Below are positions 1-8,497 of a DNA stretch of 64,000 nucleotides, piece after piece. Both the position numbers and the translations under genes were made by a program. The notes under the pieces are model-generated. The model was not told the DNA's origin and did not search any database. It saw nothing but the letters and a program-made list of their open reading frames with translations. Origin of the DNA: Saprospiraceae bacterium (GTDB lineage: Bacteria; Bacteroidota; Bacteroidia; Chitinophagales; Saprospiraceae); contig JAHDCU010000003.1 of the NCBI GenBank assembly GCA_020629715.1, positions 434,879 to 498,878 of the forward strand, read 5' to 3'. Numbering within the stretch: the stretch's first letter is position 1; the number at the start of each line of letters is the position of its first letter.

Positions 1-527
1 TATTCAAGATGTACATTGGGAATTTGGCATTTTATGATACTGAAAGTAAAAACTGGATAAAATATCATGATTACTATCTTTTAGATTCATCAAATCCAGA
101 AAGTTTCAGCATAAACATCAATACTGAAATCAGTGCTGATTTTGACTCTATCCAGTTTGGTATAGGTGTAGATTCACTTACTCATGAGCAAGGTGCTTTT
201 AGTGGTGCTCTAGATCCTATACACGGAATGTATTGGACATGGCAAAGCGGATATATCAATTTTAAACTGGAAGGAAAGTGCAGGTCTTGTAATACAAGAA
301 ACCATGATTTTCAATTTCATTTAGGTGGATATGCGCATGGATACAACACCTATAGACAAGTTACTTTAGCTATTGAAGATATTGACCAATTGACTATTGA
401 GCTACCGCTAGATTTCATAATTGATCAACTCGATTCTGGTGATAAATGTACGATCATGAGCCCAGGAGATCGAGCAGTAGAATTGTCAGAAATTTTAGCT
501 ACACAATGCAAAATTAAGGAGCTATGA
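1..527 (+). CDS. MbnP-like putative copper-binding protein, 5' end outside window
   Basis: The reading frame is open to the first base of the window, so the ATG at 9 is probably internal and the signal peptide lies upstream. The visible 172 residues resemble the MbnP family (periplasmic partners of MbnH di-heme enzymes): the stretch LDPIHGMYWTWQSGY near residue 70 and FHLGGY near residue 104 are family-like signatures rich in Trp, His and Tyr. In studied MbnP proteins a Trp is oxidised to kynurenine by MbnH and helps bind copper; whether that happens here is inference. An extra CRSC pair sits near residue 92. The stop overlaps the start of the peroxidase gene (ATGA), so the two are translationally coupled. 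Confidence 0.8.
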   Translation, partial: FKMYIGNLAFYDTESKNWIKYHDYYLLDSSNPESFSININTEISADFDSIQFGIGVDSLTHEQGAFSGALDPIHGMYWTWQSGYINFKLEGKCRSCNTRNHDFQFHLGGYAHGYNTYRQVTLAIEDIDQLTIELPLDFIIDQLDSGDKCTIMSPGDRAVELSEILATQCKIKEL

Positions 528-1555
528 GAGTATTGATCATCATATCAGTACTAGTAGGTACTTTACTACTATCTAGTTATTATCAAGATCCTAATGGCTT
601 AGCATTCCCGGATCACTTTGGTAATCTACAATATGATTTTTCCAAAAATTTATATTCTGATGCTAAGGTAGAACTTGGCAGAGCTTTATTTTATGATCCT
701 ATTTTATCAAAAGATAGCACAATCTCCTGCGCTAGCTGCCACTCCCCTTTCAATGCATTTGCCCATACTGATCATACTTTGAGTCATGGTATACATGATT
801 CGATAGGTACTCGCAATGCTCCCTCCCTTTTTAATTTAGCATGGAAATCTTCTTTTATGTGGGATGGAGCCAGCAATCACCTGGATATGCAGGCGCTTGC
901 ACCGATTACTCATGAAGATGAGATGGCTGAAAGTATTGAACATGTACTAGATAAGCTTTCGCAAAAGCCTGTGTATCCAACACTCTTCGAAGCAGCATTT
1001 GGTGATACTTTGATCAATACCGAGCGAATGCTCAAGGCATTATCACAATTTCAGCTCAGTCTTATCAGTGCAAATAGTAAATATGATAAAGTGAAAAGTG
1101 GTATAGATACTTTTACGATCCAAGAATATAATGGCTACACAGTATTTAAAAGGCATTGCGGTAGCTGTCATACCGAACCTCTATTCACCAACGACCAGTT
1201 TAGAAATAATGGTTTAACTCCAGATACTTCACTCAAGGATGTAGGTAGAGCGGCCGTGACACTTTCTGATACTGATAAGTACAAATACAAAGTACCCTCA
1301 TTACGAAATCTAAGCTATACATACCCGTACATGCACGATGGTAGATTTCGTAAGCTTTATGATGTGATCAATCATTATACGGATTCATTAGATCTTATTC
1401 ATGGGATAGATCCAATACTGAAGAATGGTATAACTCTTTCAGAATATGAAAAAGTAGATCTGGTAGCTTTTCTACTTACACTAGATGACAAAGAATTTGT
1501 ATACAATCCCGATCATCGATTTCCTAGAAAACTTTTAAAACCGACTAGCTTATGA
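524..1555 (+). CDS. Di-heme cytochrome c peroxidase, MbnH/MauG-like
   Basis: A 343-residue exported protein with an N-terminal hydrophobic signal (about residues 1-18). Two c-type haem motifs are visible: CASCH at residues 69-73 and CGSCH at 212-216. FMWDG followed by an EM-containing segment (near 111-135) matches the bacterial cytochrome c peroxidase fold. Overlap of 4 nt with the upstream MbnP-like gene and of 4 nt with the YHYH gene downstream shows a compact operon. Family members either reduce peroxide or, as with MauG and MbnH, oxidise residues of a partner protein. The MbnP neighbour favours the second role, but this is inferred from context. Confidence 0.88.
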   Translation: MRVLIIISVLVGTLLLSSYYQDPNGLAFPDHFGNLQYDFSKNLYSDAKVELGRALFYDPILSKDSTISCASCHSPFNAFAHTDHTLSHGIHDSIGTRNAPSLFNLAWKSSFMWDGASNHLDMQALAPITHEDEMAESIEHVLDKLSQKPVYPTLFEAAFGDTLINTERMLKALSQFQLSLISANSKYDKVKSGIDTFTIQEYNGYTVFKRHCGSCHTEPLFTNDQFRNNGLTPDTSLKDVGRAAVTLSDTDKYKYKVPSLRNLSYTYPYMHDGRFRKLYDVINHYTDSLDLIHGIDPILKNGITLSEYEKVDLVAFLLTLDDKEFVYNPDHRFPRKLLKPTSL

Positions 1556-3177
1556 AAATTTATTTATCCATAATATTGAGTGCATGCTTTGTAAGCATAT
1601 ATGCTCAGACTAATCCCGCCATTACAAGTTGGATACGCAATGCTGGTGAAATGGGCTCTCACTATGAAGCTGGAAATAGTACTCCTATACAAGATAATAT
1701 CCTAGCGAATGTAGAACGTGTCAGCTATAATTCTAGCTATGCATATATAGAAGCTTCTGGAATACCCGCATACGTGATAGGTCCCTATCTAGACGGAAAC
1801 CCCTCTCAAGCTTCTGATAATGAGCATGTCTATCAGATTCCTATCAATCCACAAGAGCAAATAGGAAATAAAACGGATACCCATGCTGGAATTACAGGAA
1901 CATTGATCAATGGTGTACCTATCTATGACTGGCGTGATGCACAATCTTATAATAATCAAGGTGTTTGGAATAGAGATGCTATTCTAAATGAACTAGATGG
2001 ATTTGATTGTCAAAAAGGACATCCCTCACCCATATTTTCTGGTGGAGGTGGGCCAGGTGGAGGTGGAATGTTGAGCGGAGGCACATATCATCATCATCAA
2101 AACCCATCCGCATTCGATGAAGACCTTCAGCAAATTTCTAACATTTGTGATCTCTATCCAGCAGATGGTTTGTACTCAATCGTCTCTACTATCCATTCGC
2201 CATTACTCGGTTTTGCGCTGGATGGATTCCCAATATATGGACCATATGCGTATGCCAATACAGATGGTACAGGTGGTATTGTACGTATGGAATCCAGTTA
2301 TGCATTGAGAAATATTACAAATAGAACACATTATGCCGACGGTACAAATGTAACTGATGGACCTCCAGTAAATAGTACATATCCTCTGGGTACGTATATG
2401 GAAGATTATGAATATACTGGCTCAGGTCATTTAGATGAGTACAATGGGAGATTTGCTGTTACACCAGAGTATCCTGACGGTATTTATGCCTATTTCTTGA
2501 CTGTAGACGAAAATCATAACAGTCAATTTCCATACTCTATAGGACCTCATGAATATTATGGTGTCGTCAACGGTTCTGCAACAGCTACCGTACCCAACAA
2601 CGCTACTGTTTATAATCCTGTGATCCTTCCTACGGAGTTTATCGATTTTACAGTAGAAAAAAGAGAACAACATATATTTTTAGAGTGGGAAACAGAACAA
2701 GAAATCAATCTCGATCACTATATTTTAGAAAGATCTATTGATCACAACACCTTTGAAACCATACATAAAGTAGATAGTCAGAATAATACTACAGAATTAA
2801 ACTTATATAACTATGAGGACTACGATTTTAGTACCGGTCTCATGTATTATAGACTCAAAGCAGTAGATATAGATGGAAGCATCAATATTTCAAAAACAAT
2901 ATCTATCAGAATTTTTGATGAAAGCTTCGAAAAGTTAAACTGCTTTCCAAATCCTGCTGATGCTTTCGTAGCTATTCAATATCCTGGACTCCTAGACCAC
3001 AATATCAAGATTAGTTTATTTACCCTATCTGGAGATTTTATCGAATCTACAGAAATCAAACAAGGCAGTACTCTGGCCTATATCAACACCACCACTCTAT
3101 ACAATGGACTATATCTTTTGCATATAGAGAATCAAGGCGAACATTACTTTCAAAAAATACTTATTCAACACTTTTAA
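1552..3177 (+). CDS. YHYH-domain secreted protein with T9SS C-terminal domain (copy 1)
   Basis: A 541-residue secreted protein. A signal peptide ends near residue 19 (IYAQ). The YHYH domain (PF14240-type) includes YHHHQNPSAF at residues 179-188 and GFPIYGPYAY further on, with many His, Tyr and Asp residues that could bind metal. A Gly-rich loop just before the His cluster is absent from the second copy. Residues about 365-450 form a beta-sandwich typical of spacers before sorting signals. The last 80 residues (FPNPA ... GLYLLHI ... FQKILIQ) are a type A T9SS sorting domain, so surface delivery is expected. The biochemical function of YHYH proteins is not established. Confidence 0.85.
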   Translation: MKIYLSIILSACFVSIYAQTNPAITSWIRNAGEMGSHYEAGNSTPIQDNILANVERVSYNSSYAYIEASGIPAYVIGPYLDGNPSQASDNEHVYQIPINPQEQIGNKTDTHAGITGTLINGVPIYDWRDAQSYNNQGVWNRDAILNELDGFDCQKGHPSPIFSGGGGPGGGGMLSGGTYHHHQNPSAFDEDLQQISNICDLYPADGLYSIVSTIHSPLLGFALDGFPIYGPYAYANTDGTGGIVRMESSYALRNITNRTHYADGTNVTDGPPVNSTYPLGTYMEDYEYTGSGHLDEYNGRFAVTPEYPDGIYAYFLTVDENHNSQFPYSIGPHEYYGVVNGSATATVPNNATVYNPVILPTEFIDFTVEKREQHIFLEWETEQEINLDHYILERSIDHNTFETIHKVDSQNNTTELNLYNYEDYDFSTGLMYYRLKAVDIDGSINISKTISIRIFDESFEKLNCFPNPADAFVAIQYPGLLDHNIKISLFTLSGDFIESTEIKQGSTLAYINTTTLYNGLYLLHIENQGEHYFQKILIQHF

Positions 3178-3189
3178 AATAGATTAGCA

Positions 3190-4557
3190 ATGAGATATAT
3201 CTTTTTACTGGTCATCCCGCTTTTTACAATAAATCTGGTTGCACAAATAAACCCGGCAATCAGCTCTTGGCTACAAAATACTACGGGTACGGGTAGATAC
3301 TATGAAGCGGGCAATAGCTCTGCCATTGATAATGGCATTTTATACAACTGTCAGCTTGTTGAGTATTCTGATGATTTCGTGTATGTACATACAAAAGGAA
3401 TACCTTCATACCCAACAGGACCTTTTCAAGATGGTAATCCATCACAGGCAGAAGATCAAGATGCGATATATAGAATACCATTAAATCCGACCGCAAACAC
3501 CGGGACACCAATAGAAACCAACCCTGGAAATATTGGAATATTTATAAATGGGGTCTCCTTATTTGATTGGAGAGATGGAGTCGCGTGGAATCCCAGTACT
3601 GGATCATTATGTGGTGGACCAGGCAATACACCTTGCCCTGGAGGACCGATGGCAGAACAAGATTGGAATAGAGATGCTATACCCGCAGAGCGAGCAGGCT
3701 TTGACTGTTCTAAAGCTCATCCAGCTATGGGTAACTACCACCATCACCAAAATCCATCAGCATTCAAACTAGATCTTGACGTCATATCAGACGTATGTAA
3801 TCTTTATGATGCCGATGGGCTCTATGCTATTGATCCTGACAGGCACTCTCCTCTTATAGGATTTGCTTATGATGGCTTCCCTATATATGGTGCTTATGGA
3901 TTTAAAAATCTCGACGGCTCGGGTGGTATAACTCGTATAAAATCAAGCTACTCCTTGAGAGATATAAGTACTAGAGAAAATGGTCCAGATATAGATCAAA
4001 TCATTACTGTAGGAGGACCCAATGGAGGACAGCAGACTCTTTTTCTAGGTTATTTTAGAGAAGACTATGAGTATGTTGAAAATGGGAGTCCAGATTTTTT
4101 AGATGAACATAATGGACGTTTTTGCATAACTCCCGAATACCCTGAAGGTACATATGCATATTTCGCTACAGTGGATGAAAATTGGAATTCTGCATATCCT
4201 TACGTTGTAGGTCCTACTTTTTATGGAAATGCGGAAAACAGATCCGTTAATTCCGTGACAGAATCTACCGAGGTCTACGTATCCACTTCAACAGTAGATG
4301 TAGAATCTTTATCTAAAATTAGTATATTTCCCAATCCTGCATCAGATCTGATCGCCATTCAGATCAATGATATCGTAAAGTCGGATCTTAGCATTGAACT
4401 CATTGATATCGCAGGAAAATTAGTCAAAAACACTAAGATTATTCAAGGTCAGACCATAGCATATATTGACGTACAAACATTGTACAGCGGTACTTACTAT
4501 ATCAAAATCACTGATCAGATCAATACCTTAATAAAACCTGTAGTGATCAATCGATAA
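3190..4557 (+). CDS. YHYH-domain secreted protein with T9SS C-terminal domain (copy 2)
   Basis: A 455-residue paralogue of the preceding gene, 12 nt downstream and in the same operon. A signal peptide ends near residue 19 (LVAQ). The core is collinear with copy 1: INPAISSWL, the acidic DGNPSQAEDQD region, YHHHQNPSAF at about 183-192 and GFPIYGAYGF. It lacks the extra beta-sandwich of copy 1 and passes almost directly from the YHYH domain to a T9SS sorting domain (IFPNPASD ... GTYYIKI). A tandem duplication followed by loss or gain of the spacer domain explains the pair. Function unknown; the link to the MbnP/MbnH genes suggests metal handling. Confidence 0.85.
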   Translation: MRYIFLLVIPLFTINLVAQINPAISSWLQNTTGTGRYYEAGNSSAIDNGILYNCQLVEYSDDFVYVHTKGIPSYPTGPFQDGNPSQAEDQDAIYRIPLNPTANTGTPIETNPGNIGIFINGVSLFDWRDGVAWNPSTGSLCGGPGNTPCPGGPMAEQDWNRDAIPAERAGFDCSKAHPAMGNYHHHQNPSAFKLDLDVISDVCNLYDADGLYAIDPDRHSPLIGFAYDGFPIYGAYGFKNLDGSGGITRIKSSYSLRDISTRENGPDIDQIITVGGPNGGQQTLFLGYFREDYEYVENGSPDFLDEHNGRFCITPEYPEGTYAYFATVDENWNSAYPYVVGPTFYGNAENRSVNSVTESTEVYVSTSTVDVESLSKISIFPNPASDLIAIQINDIVKSDLSIELIDIAGKLVKNTKIIQGQTIAYIDVQTLYSGTYYIKITDQINTLIKPVVINR

Positions 4558-4590
4558 AAGAAAATATTGACATAGTCGTATAAAAGTTAA

Positions 4591-4624
4591 ATGCCCCATA
4601 GGAACGATTCCGTGGGGCATTTTT
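4591..4624 (+). terminator. Rho-independent terminator after the YHYH operon
   Basis: A perfect 8-bp stem, ATGCCCCA (4591-4598) paired with TGGGGCAT (4613-4620), has a 14-nt loop and is followed by TTTTAT. It sits 33 nt after the second YHYH stop. On the other strand it lies past the end of the convergent Spy-like gene, so it may serve both directions. Confidence 0.85.
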
Positions 4625-4652
4625 ATAAAAGGTTTAAAGGGTGTTTTTATTA

Positions 4653-5117
4653 TTATTGGCGGGGTCTATTAGGCTTATCCGGTCTTTCGTTTCTCTTGGT
4701 AGTGAGACCATGAATAAATCTTTCAAGCTCCATAGTTTTATCTTCTGGAATGATATTTCGAAGTTCATCTATATGTCGGATATTGGCTTTATAAAATTGA
4801 TTATTATATTGCTCGATCAATCTTAATATTGAGTCTCTTTCTATCAAATTTTGACTCAAATAATACGATTTACTAGTTTCAGCAATATGTTTATTTAATT
4901 CACGCATAATTTTTATGTGCTTGCTCTTGCTTTGCTCAAAAGCGGCGAGCTCCGCGTCATTTAGATCAAATATATCTGTAATGGGCCTTTTATTCTGATG
5001 CCTATCTGGCTTCATCCCAATTCCATGGCTAGGACTTGAAATAATGAAAATTAAGAGTATGGCATTCAATACAACTAAAAGGCTGATTATGATATACGAA
5101 ATTTTGATTTTACTCAT
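4653..5117 (-). CDS. Spy/CpxP-like periplasmic protein (putative metal or stress sensor)
   Basis: The ATG at 5117 gives 154 residues beginning with MSKIK and one hydrophobic N-terminal helix (signal or anchor); a longer frame to 5210 would run deep into the upstream gene and is less likely. After a proline/basic linker, the rest is predicted mostly helical and charged (LNDAELAAFEQSKSKH, then RHIDELRNIIP), the pattern of small periplasmic heavy-metal-sensor or Spy/CpxP-like proteins found beside sigma factors in Bacteroidota. It overlaps the upstream small membrane protein by 8 nt. The C-terminus is rich in Pro, Arg and Lys. Ligand unknown. Confidence 0.65.
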   Translation of the reverse strand: MSKIKISYIIISLLVVLNAILLIFIISSPSHGIGMKPDRHQNKRPITDIFDLNDAELAAFEQSKSKHIKIMRELNKHIAETSKSYYLSQNLIERDSILRLIEQYNNQFYKANIRHIDELRNIIPEDKTMELERFIHGLTTKRNERPDKPNRPRQ

Positions 5118-5406
5118 AATAAAAGTTTTGAGTAGGTATAAGGGTATAATCCTGTGAAAGCTCATCGTTTGCTGACACATATGAGGTATCTTGGCTTCCG
5201 AGTAATACATATGTATTGATACTTACGATGAGTAGAAGACTTGCTGCAATACCCGATATCCATTTCAAGTTGACGATCTTTGTATCACGATATTCTATAT
5301 CGATGGCATGATCAAGATTTTTCAAAAACTGAAAAGAGGGTTCAGCTCTCTCAATCTCATCTAAATGTGATACAACCTTACTTATTTCAATGTTGTCATT
5401 ATTCAT
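5110..5406 (-). CDS. Small single-helix membrane protein, possible anti-sigma factor
   Basis: 98 residues: a cytoplasmic N-terminal segment of about 48 residues, one transmembrane helix (WISGIAASLLLIVSINTYVLL, about 49-69) and a short outer tail. It lies 9 nt after the ECF sigma factor gene and overlaps the Spy-like gene. Size, topology and position fit a minimal anti-sigma factor, but no zinc-binding HxxxCxxC motif is present, so this is a contextual call. It could instead be an accessory membrane protein of the sigma-factor regulon. Confidence 0.6.
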   Translation of the reverse strand: MNNDNIEISKVVSHLDEIERAEPSFQFLKNLDHAIDIEYRDTKIVNLKWISGIAASLLLIVSINTYVLLGSQDTSYVSANDELSQDYTLIPTQNFYYE

Positions 5407-5415
5407 AACGTGTAT

Positions 5416-6000
5416 TTACAGGTTAAGCCTACGCTCATTTAAAATATGAATCAAATTATTTTTTGCTCTGGACACTAAACTCTCTACAGCTTTGGCCGTG
5501 GTACTCATAATTTCGGCTATTTCAGTGTATTTCAATTTGTCTAGTTTAGCAAGGATTAAAGCTTGTTTTTGTTTTTTGTTTAATTGATCAATCCCCCAGA
5601 AAAGTAACTCTACCTCTTCCTTACTTTCCAGCTGAACACCTGGGTGCCAATGATCAGGGATCTCTCGTTCGTATTCTTCTTGATCACTATTTTCATTGAT
5701 CAAGGGTACTATAGTTGCCGATCTCTTTTGTCGGCTATTATATCGATAGTAGTCCTTTATCTTATTGATCGATATCCTAAAGACCCATGTTTTTAGACTC
5801 GCATCACTTCTGAAACTATCTAAAGATCTCAATGCCGATAGTATACTATCTTGTGTAATCTCTTCCGCGTCTTGATAGTTTTTTACTGAATGTAGGACAC
5901 TATTAAATATCCACGAAGAAGCCAAAGCACCAAACTTCTTTAGCTCAGCGAGGTCCTTTGCTTTTAACTTTACGATATCGATAGGACTATTTTCTTCCAA
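5416..6000 (-). CDS. ECF-type RNA polymerase sigma factor
   Basis: 194 residues with both ECF regions. Region 2 spans about residues 25-95 (DAEEITQDSILSAL, then LKTWVFRISINKIKDYYR) and region 4 about 130-185 (LNKKQKQALILAKLDKLKYTEIAEIM, a helix-turn-helix). The only in-frame start is TTG at 6000, because a stop lies three codons upstream. It is the first gene of a three-gene unit with a small membrane protein and a Spy-like protein, as expected for an envelope-responsive sigma/anti-sigma system. No promoter resembling the housekeeping consensus was found upstream, so autoregulation is possible but not shown. Confidence 0.87.
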   Translation of the reverse strand: MEENSPIDIVKLKAKDLAELKKFGALASSWIFNSVLHSVKNYQDAEEITQDSILSALRSLDSFRSDASLKTWVFRISINKIKDYYRYNSRQKRSATIVPLINENSDQEEYEREIPDHWHPGVQLESKEEVELLFWGIDQLNKKQKQALILAKLDKLKYTEIAEIMSTTAKAVESLVSRAKNNLIHILNERRLNL

Positions 6001-6073
6001 GTAAAATTAGCTTAACGAGTTTACTATAGGTATAGACGATAGATACAAAATCAACCCTCGCAGGCCATCCGTA

Positions 6074-6535
6074 TTAATTGTACAAATATGCATATGCATT
6101 CAACGAGGTCGCAATACACATCCATATGAAATAAGGAAGTATAAGAAAGGAATACAATTTGAGTTTAGATATATTCCTGATACCTATAAGTGTAACTAAA
6201 ATCGTAAGTACAATGATGATAACCAATCCAAGCCCCATCATTTGTTGATTAAAAAAGATGAAATTCCATATGACATTACAAATCCATGCGGGTATAAAAA
6301 GACCAAATAAGCTCTTCTTTTCATCTATCGTATCCCACCATCTCGCCATATACACTGAAAAACAGATCATAATAGTCGTCCATGCTGCACCAAAAACCCA
6401 CCCAGGTGGTGTCCATGGTGCTTTATCGAGCTCTGAGTACCATTCTCCTGTAACTGCATCACCCATGAGAAATGCACCAATATACAATCCTCCAAAATTT
6501 ATTGCCAAAAATGTGATAAGTGCTTTCCAATTCAT
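6074..6535 (-). CDS. tspO: TspO/MBR family tryptophan-rich sensory protein
   Basis: 153 residues with five predicted membrane helices, the usual TspO size and layout. Characteristic residues are the WYSELDKAPWTPPGWVFGAAW stretch near residues 32-52 (the first loop and helix 2 of TspO) and the WN-containing helix (ICNVIWNFIFF) in the middle. TspO proteins bind porphyrins and related tetrapyrroles and affect stress responses; the substrate in this organism cannot be told from sequence. It appears to be a single-gene unit, divergent from the lipoprotein gene that starts at 6643. Confidence 0.88.
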   Translation of the reverse strand: MNWKALITFLAINFGGLYIGAFLMGDAVTGEWYSELDKAPWTPPGWVFGAAWTTIMICFSVYMARWWDTIDEKKSLFGLFIPAWICNVIWNFIFFNQQMMGLGLVIIIVLTILVTLIGIRNISKLKLYSFLILPYFIWMCIATSLNAYAYLYN

Positions 6536-6642
6536 TTACTTAAGATACCTTGTTATTGCTAGTTGGCATACTTCAAGATATATTTTGTTAGTGCTTCAGC
6601 CGCGATTTTAAATAATATTTCGTTATAACCGAAACAGTCGTT

Positions 6643-7119
6643 ATGAAAAATTCTATCCTAGCCTCTTTTCTTTTGGTCTTTTTGATATTATTGAACACTG
6701 CTTGTGATAAGGAGATTGAAGATAAGTCAGATTTAAATTCAATATCAGAGATTCAATACTTTGAGGGGAATACCTCACCTTTCAATATCATCAATGAAAA
6801 TAATAGATTGAGTATCACGGACTCTACAAGCATTGCCACCAAATGGACATTTGATTTTTCAGGAAACCCCAATGTCATAAGTTGTCAGGAACCACAAAAT
6901 AATTTCGCATCATTCACCTCGTTATTTGATGTGTCTGACTTAGAAGGAATACAACCCAGAGGTACTTCTCAATTACCTATAGAGAGTGACTACATAAATA
7001 TTATACGATCGAATGAAAGCCAACTGTATGAGGTATTGCTCGATCAATTAAATGATCAAGAGCAACGTTTTTACGATAAGTTGAGGGAAGAGTACGACTC
7101 TTTCGATTACTGTCAATAA
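6643..7119 (+). CDS. Small hypothetical lipoprotein
   Basis: 158 residues. The N-terminus (MKNSILASF ... LLNTACDKE) is a lipoprotein signal with the lipidated Cys near residue 21. The mature part is acidic and has a single pair of further Cys residues, one mid-protein (ISCQEP) and one at the next-to-last position (DYCQ), which might form a disulfide. I do not recognise the family. It is flanked by the divergent tspO gene and the convergent M14 peptidase gene. Confidence 0.65.
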   Translation: MKNSILASFLLVFLILLNTACDKEIEDKSDLNSISEIQYFEGNTSPFNIINENNRLSITDSTSIATKWTFDFSGNPNVISCQEPQNNFASFTSLFDVSDLEGIQPRGTSQLPIESDYINIIRSNESQLYEVLLDQLNDQEQRFYDKLREEYDSFDYCQ

Positions 7120-7178
7120 AGGATCATTCAACATGGCTTCTTTGATATTTATGAAATGATTATTTGTGTAACGATGAT

Positions 7179-8402
7179 TTACTGCTTATACGCCAATAAC
7201 TTCATCATCTCCCGTGCTGCTACCTGAGCCTTTTCTTTGATATAAGATCTATCAGTCTCATCACCAACTTCATAGGTGATACCCTCTGCTCCAAACTGCT
7301 TAAAAAACCAGCCTTTCGAAATAGGTTTATCTAATTTATAAGGACTATCCTTAGCTAGGTCTCCATCCACCAATACTTGATCGATGGCCTCTATCCAGTA
7401 ATCTTTAAAGCCTGGTATATGCTCGTTTTTATCTGGTACGGTGTAATATACGTCATGATGCGTAGAATGAAAATCAATACCTAATAAGACATCTTTCTTT
7501 ACTGCCTTTTGCTGAGCTACTATATGCTCTACCACCTGTCTTACCTCAGCTTGTCGGTAGTGACTCCAGTCTCTATTCATATCTGTACCGCCGGTGTTGT
7601 GTCTCCAATGACCAAGGTCTACCCCGTCAGGATTCATGAGCGGGTATATGAGAAATCTGTATTTACTAAGTGTATGTCGACCAAGGTGGCTATCCATGAG
7701 AAGTTCCTCCACAAAAGCATTCATAGCCATATGCCCACTTACCTCCGGTGGATGTTGTCTTCCTATTAGGACAATAAGATCTTTATCATCTTGTGACCCA
7801 TCGTAGACATCAAGATACGGAATATCTCTACCCTCTCTAGATTTACCTATTTTATCGTACCTCACCTCGGTTTTCTGCGCTAAGAGACTACACCACCGAT
7901 CTACATCTTCACTTGTCCAAAGTTCTTGTCCACATAGATAGGTTTTAGTTGGACTTGCCTTCAATCTCAAATTAACCTCGGTACTATCAATATTAAAAGT
8001 GATAAGCTCCTCTGGCAGATAAGACCAGGTCTTACGGTCAATACTCATTTTAGGACGATATCTATGTCTGAAATCTTCGTATTTAAGTATCACTTTTATA
8101 GTATCTATATCATCACTCCAATATCTGAATCCGTAGTAGCTACTCGGATTTATAGGAGTATTCTCTGGGGATATAAGCAATACATAGGTGGAGTCATCTC
8201 TTTGCATCACATCATTAAGCCTTGCTCCATTGAATTGGTTATCGAACTTAACAGTACCAAAATCATAAACTTTTTTCTGTTGGAAAAATACTGGTTTATC
8301 ATTAGTATCTACTGGAGTCGGATATTGAAATTCCTTAAGCTTGTATTTAGTGCCACAGGAAACAAAAACAAGTGTTAACAAGAAATAAAATGCAGAACGC
8401 AT
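7179..8402 (-). CDS. M14-family zinc carboxypeptidase lipoprotein
   Basis: Translation from the ATG at 8402 gives 407 residues beginning with a lipoprotein signal (MRSAFYFLLTLVFVSCG). A longer frame to 8438 would run into the terminator hairpin and is rejected. An N-terminal beta-rich domain of about 150 residues precedes the peptidase domain. The M14 zinc and catalytic elements are present in order: QHPPE (His and Glu ligands), NPDG and MNRDW (substrate-binding Asn-Arg), DFHSTHHD (third ligand) and TYEVGDETDR (catalytic Glu). It probably trims peptides or amidated peptides at the cell envelope. It follows nqrF but is separated from it by a strong terminator. Confidence 0.87.
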   Translation of the reverse strand: MRSAFYFLLTLVFVSCGTKYKLKEFQYPTPVDTNDKPVFFQQKKVYDFGTVKFDNQFNGARLNDVMQRDDSTYVLLISPENTPINPSSYYGFRYWSDDIDTIKVILKYEDFRHRYRPKMSIDRKTWSYLPEELITFNIDSTEVNLRLKASPTKTYLCGQELWTSEDVDRWCSLLAQKTEVRYDKIGKSREGRDIPYLDVYDGSQDDKDLIVLIGRQHPPEVSGHMAMNAFVEELLMDSHLGRHTLSKYRFLIYPLMNPDGVDLGHWRHNTGGTDMNRDWSHYRQAEVRQVVEHIVAQQKAVKKDVLLGIDFHSTHHDVYYTVPDKNEHIPGFKDYWIEAIDQVLVDGDLAKDSPYKLDKPISKGWFFKQFGAEGITYEVGDETDRSYIKEKAQVAAREMMKLLAYKQ

Positions 8403-8436
8403 ATCGAGCTGATTTAATGAATACTGACTAAAATAC

Positions 8437-8473
8437 AAAAAGGGATTACAGTTCTGAAACCGTAATCCCTTTT
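8437..8473 (-). terminator. Rho-independent terminator closing the nqr operon
   Basis: A perfect 12-bp stem, AAAAGGGATTAC read on either strand (8438-8449 paired with 8462-8473), has a 12-nt loop. On the minus strand it follows the nqrF stop by 24 nt and is trailed by TTTTTGTATTTT. It separates the nqr transcript from the M14 peptidase gene. Confidence 0.85.
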
Positions 8474-8497
8474 AGAGTTATCTACTCTACTTATTTA

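Noticed and set aside
6258-6611. Plus-strand open frame opposite tspO
   Set aside because: It overlaps a clear tspO on the other strand and has no recognisable features.
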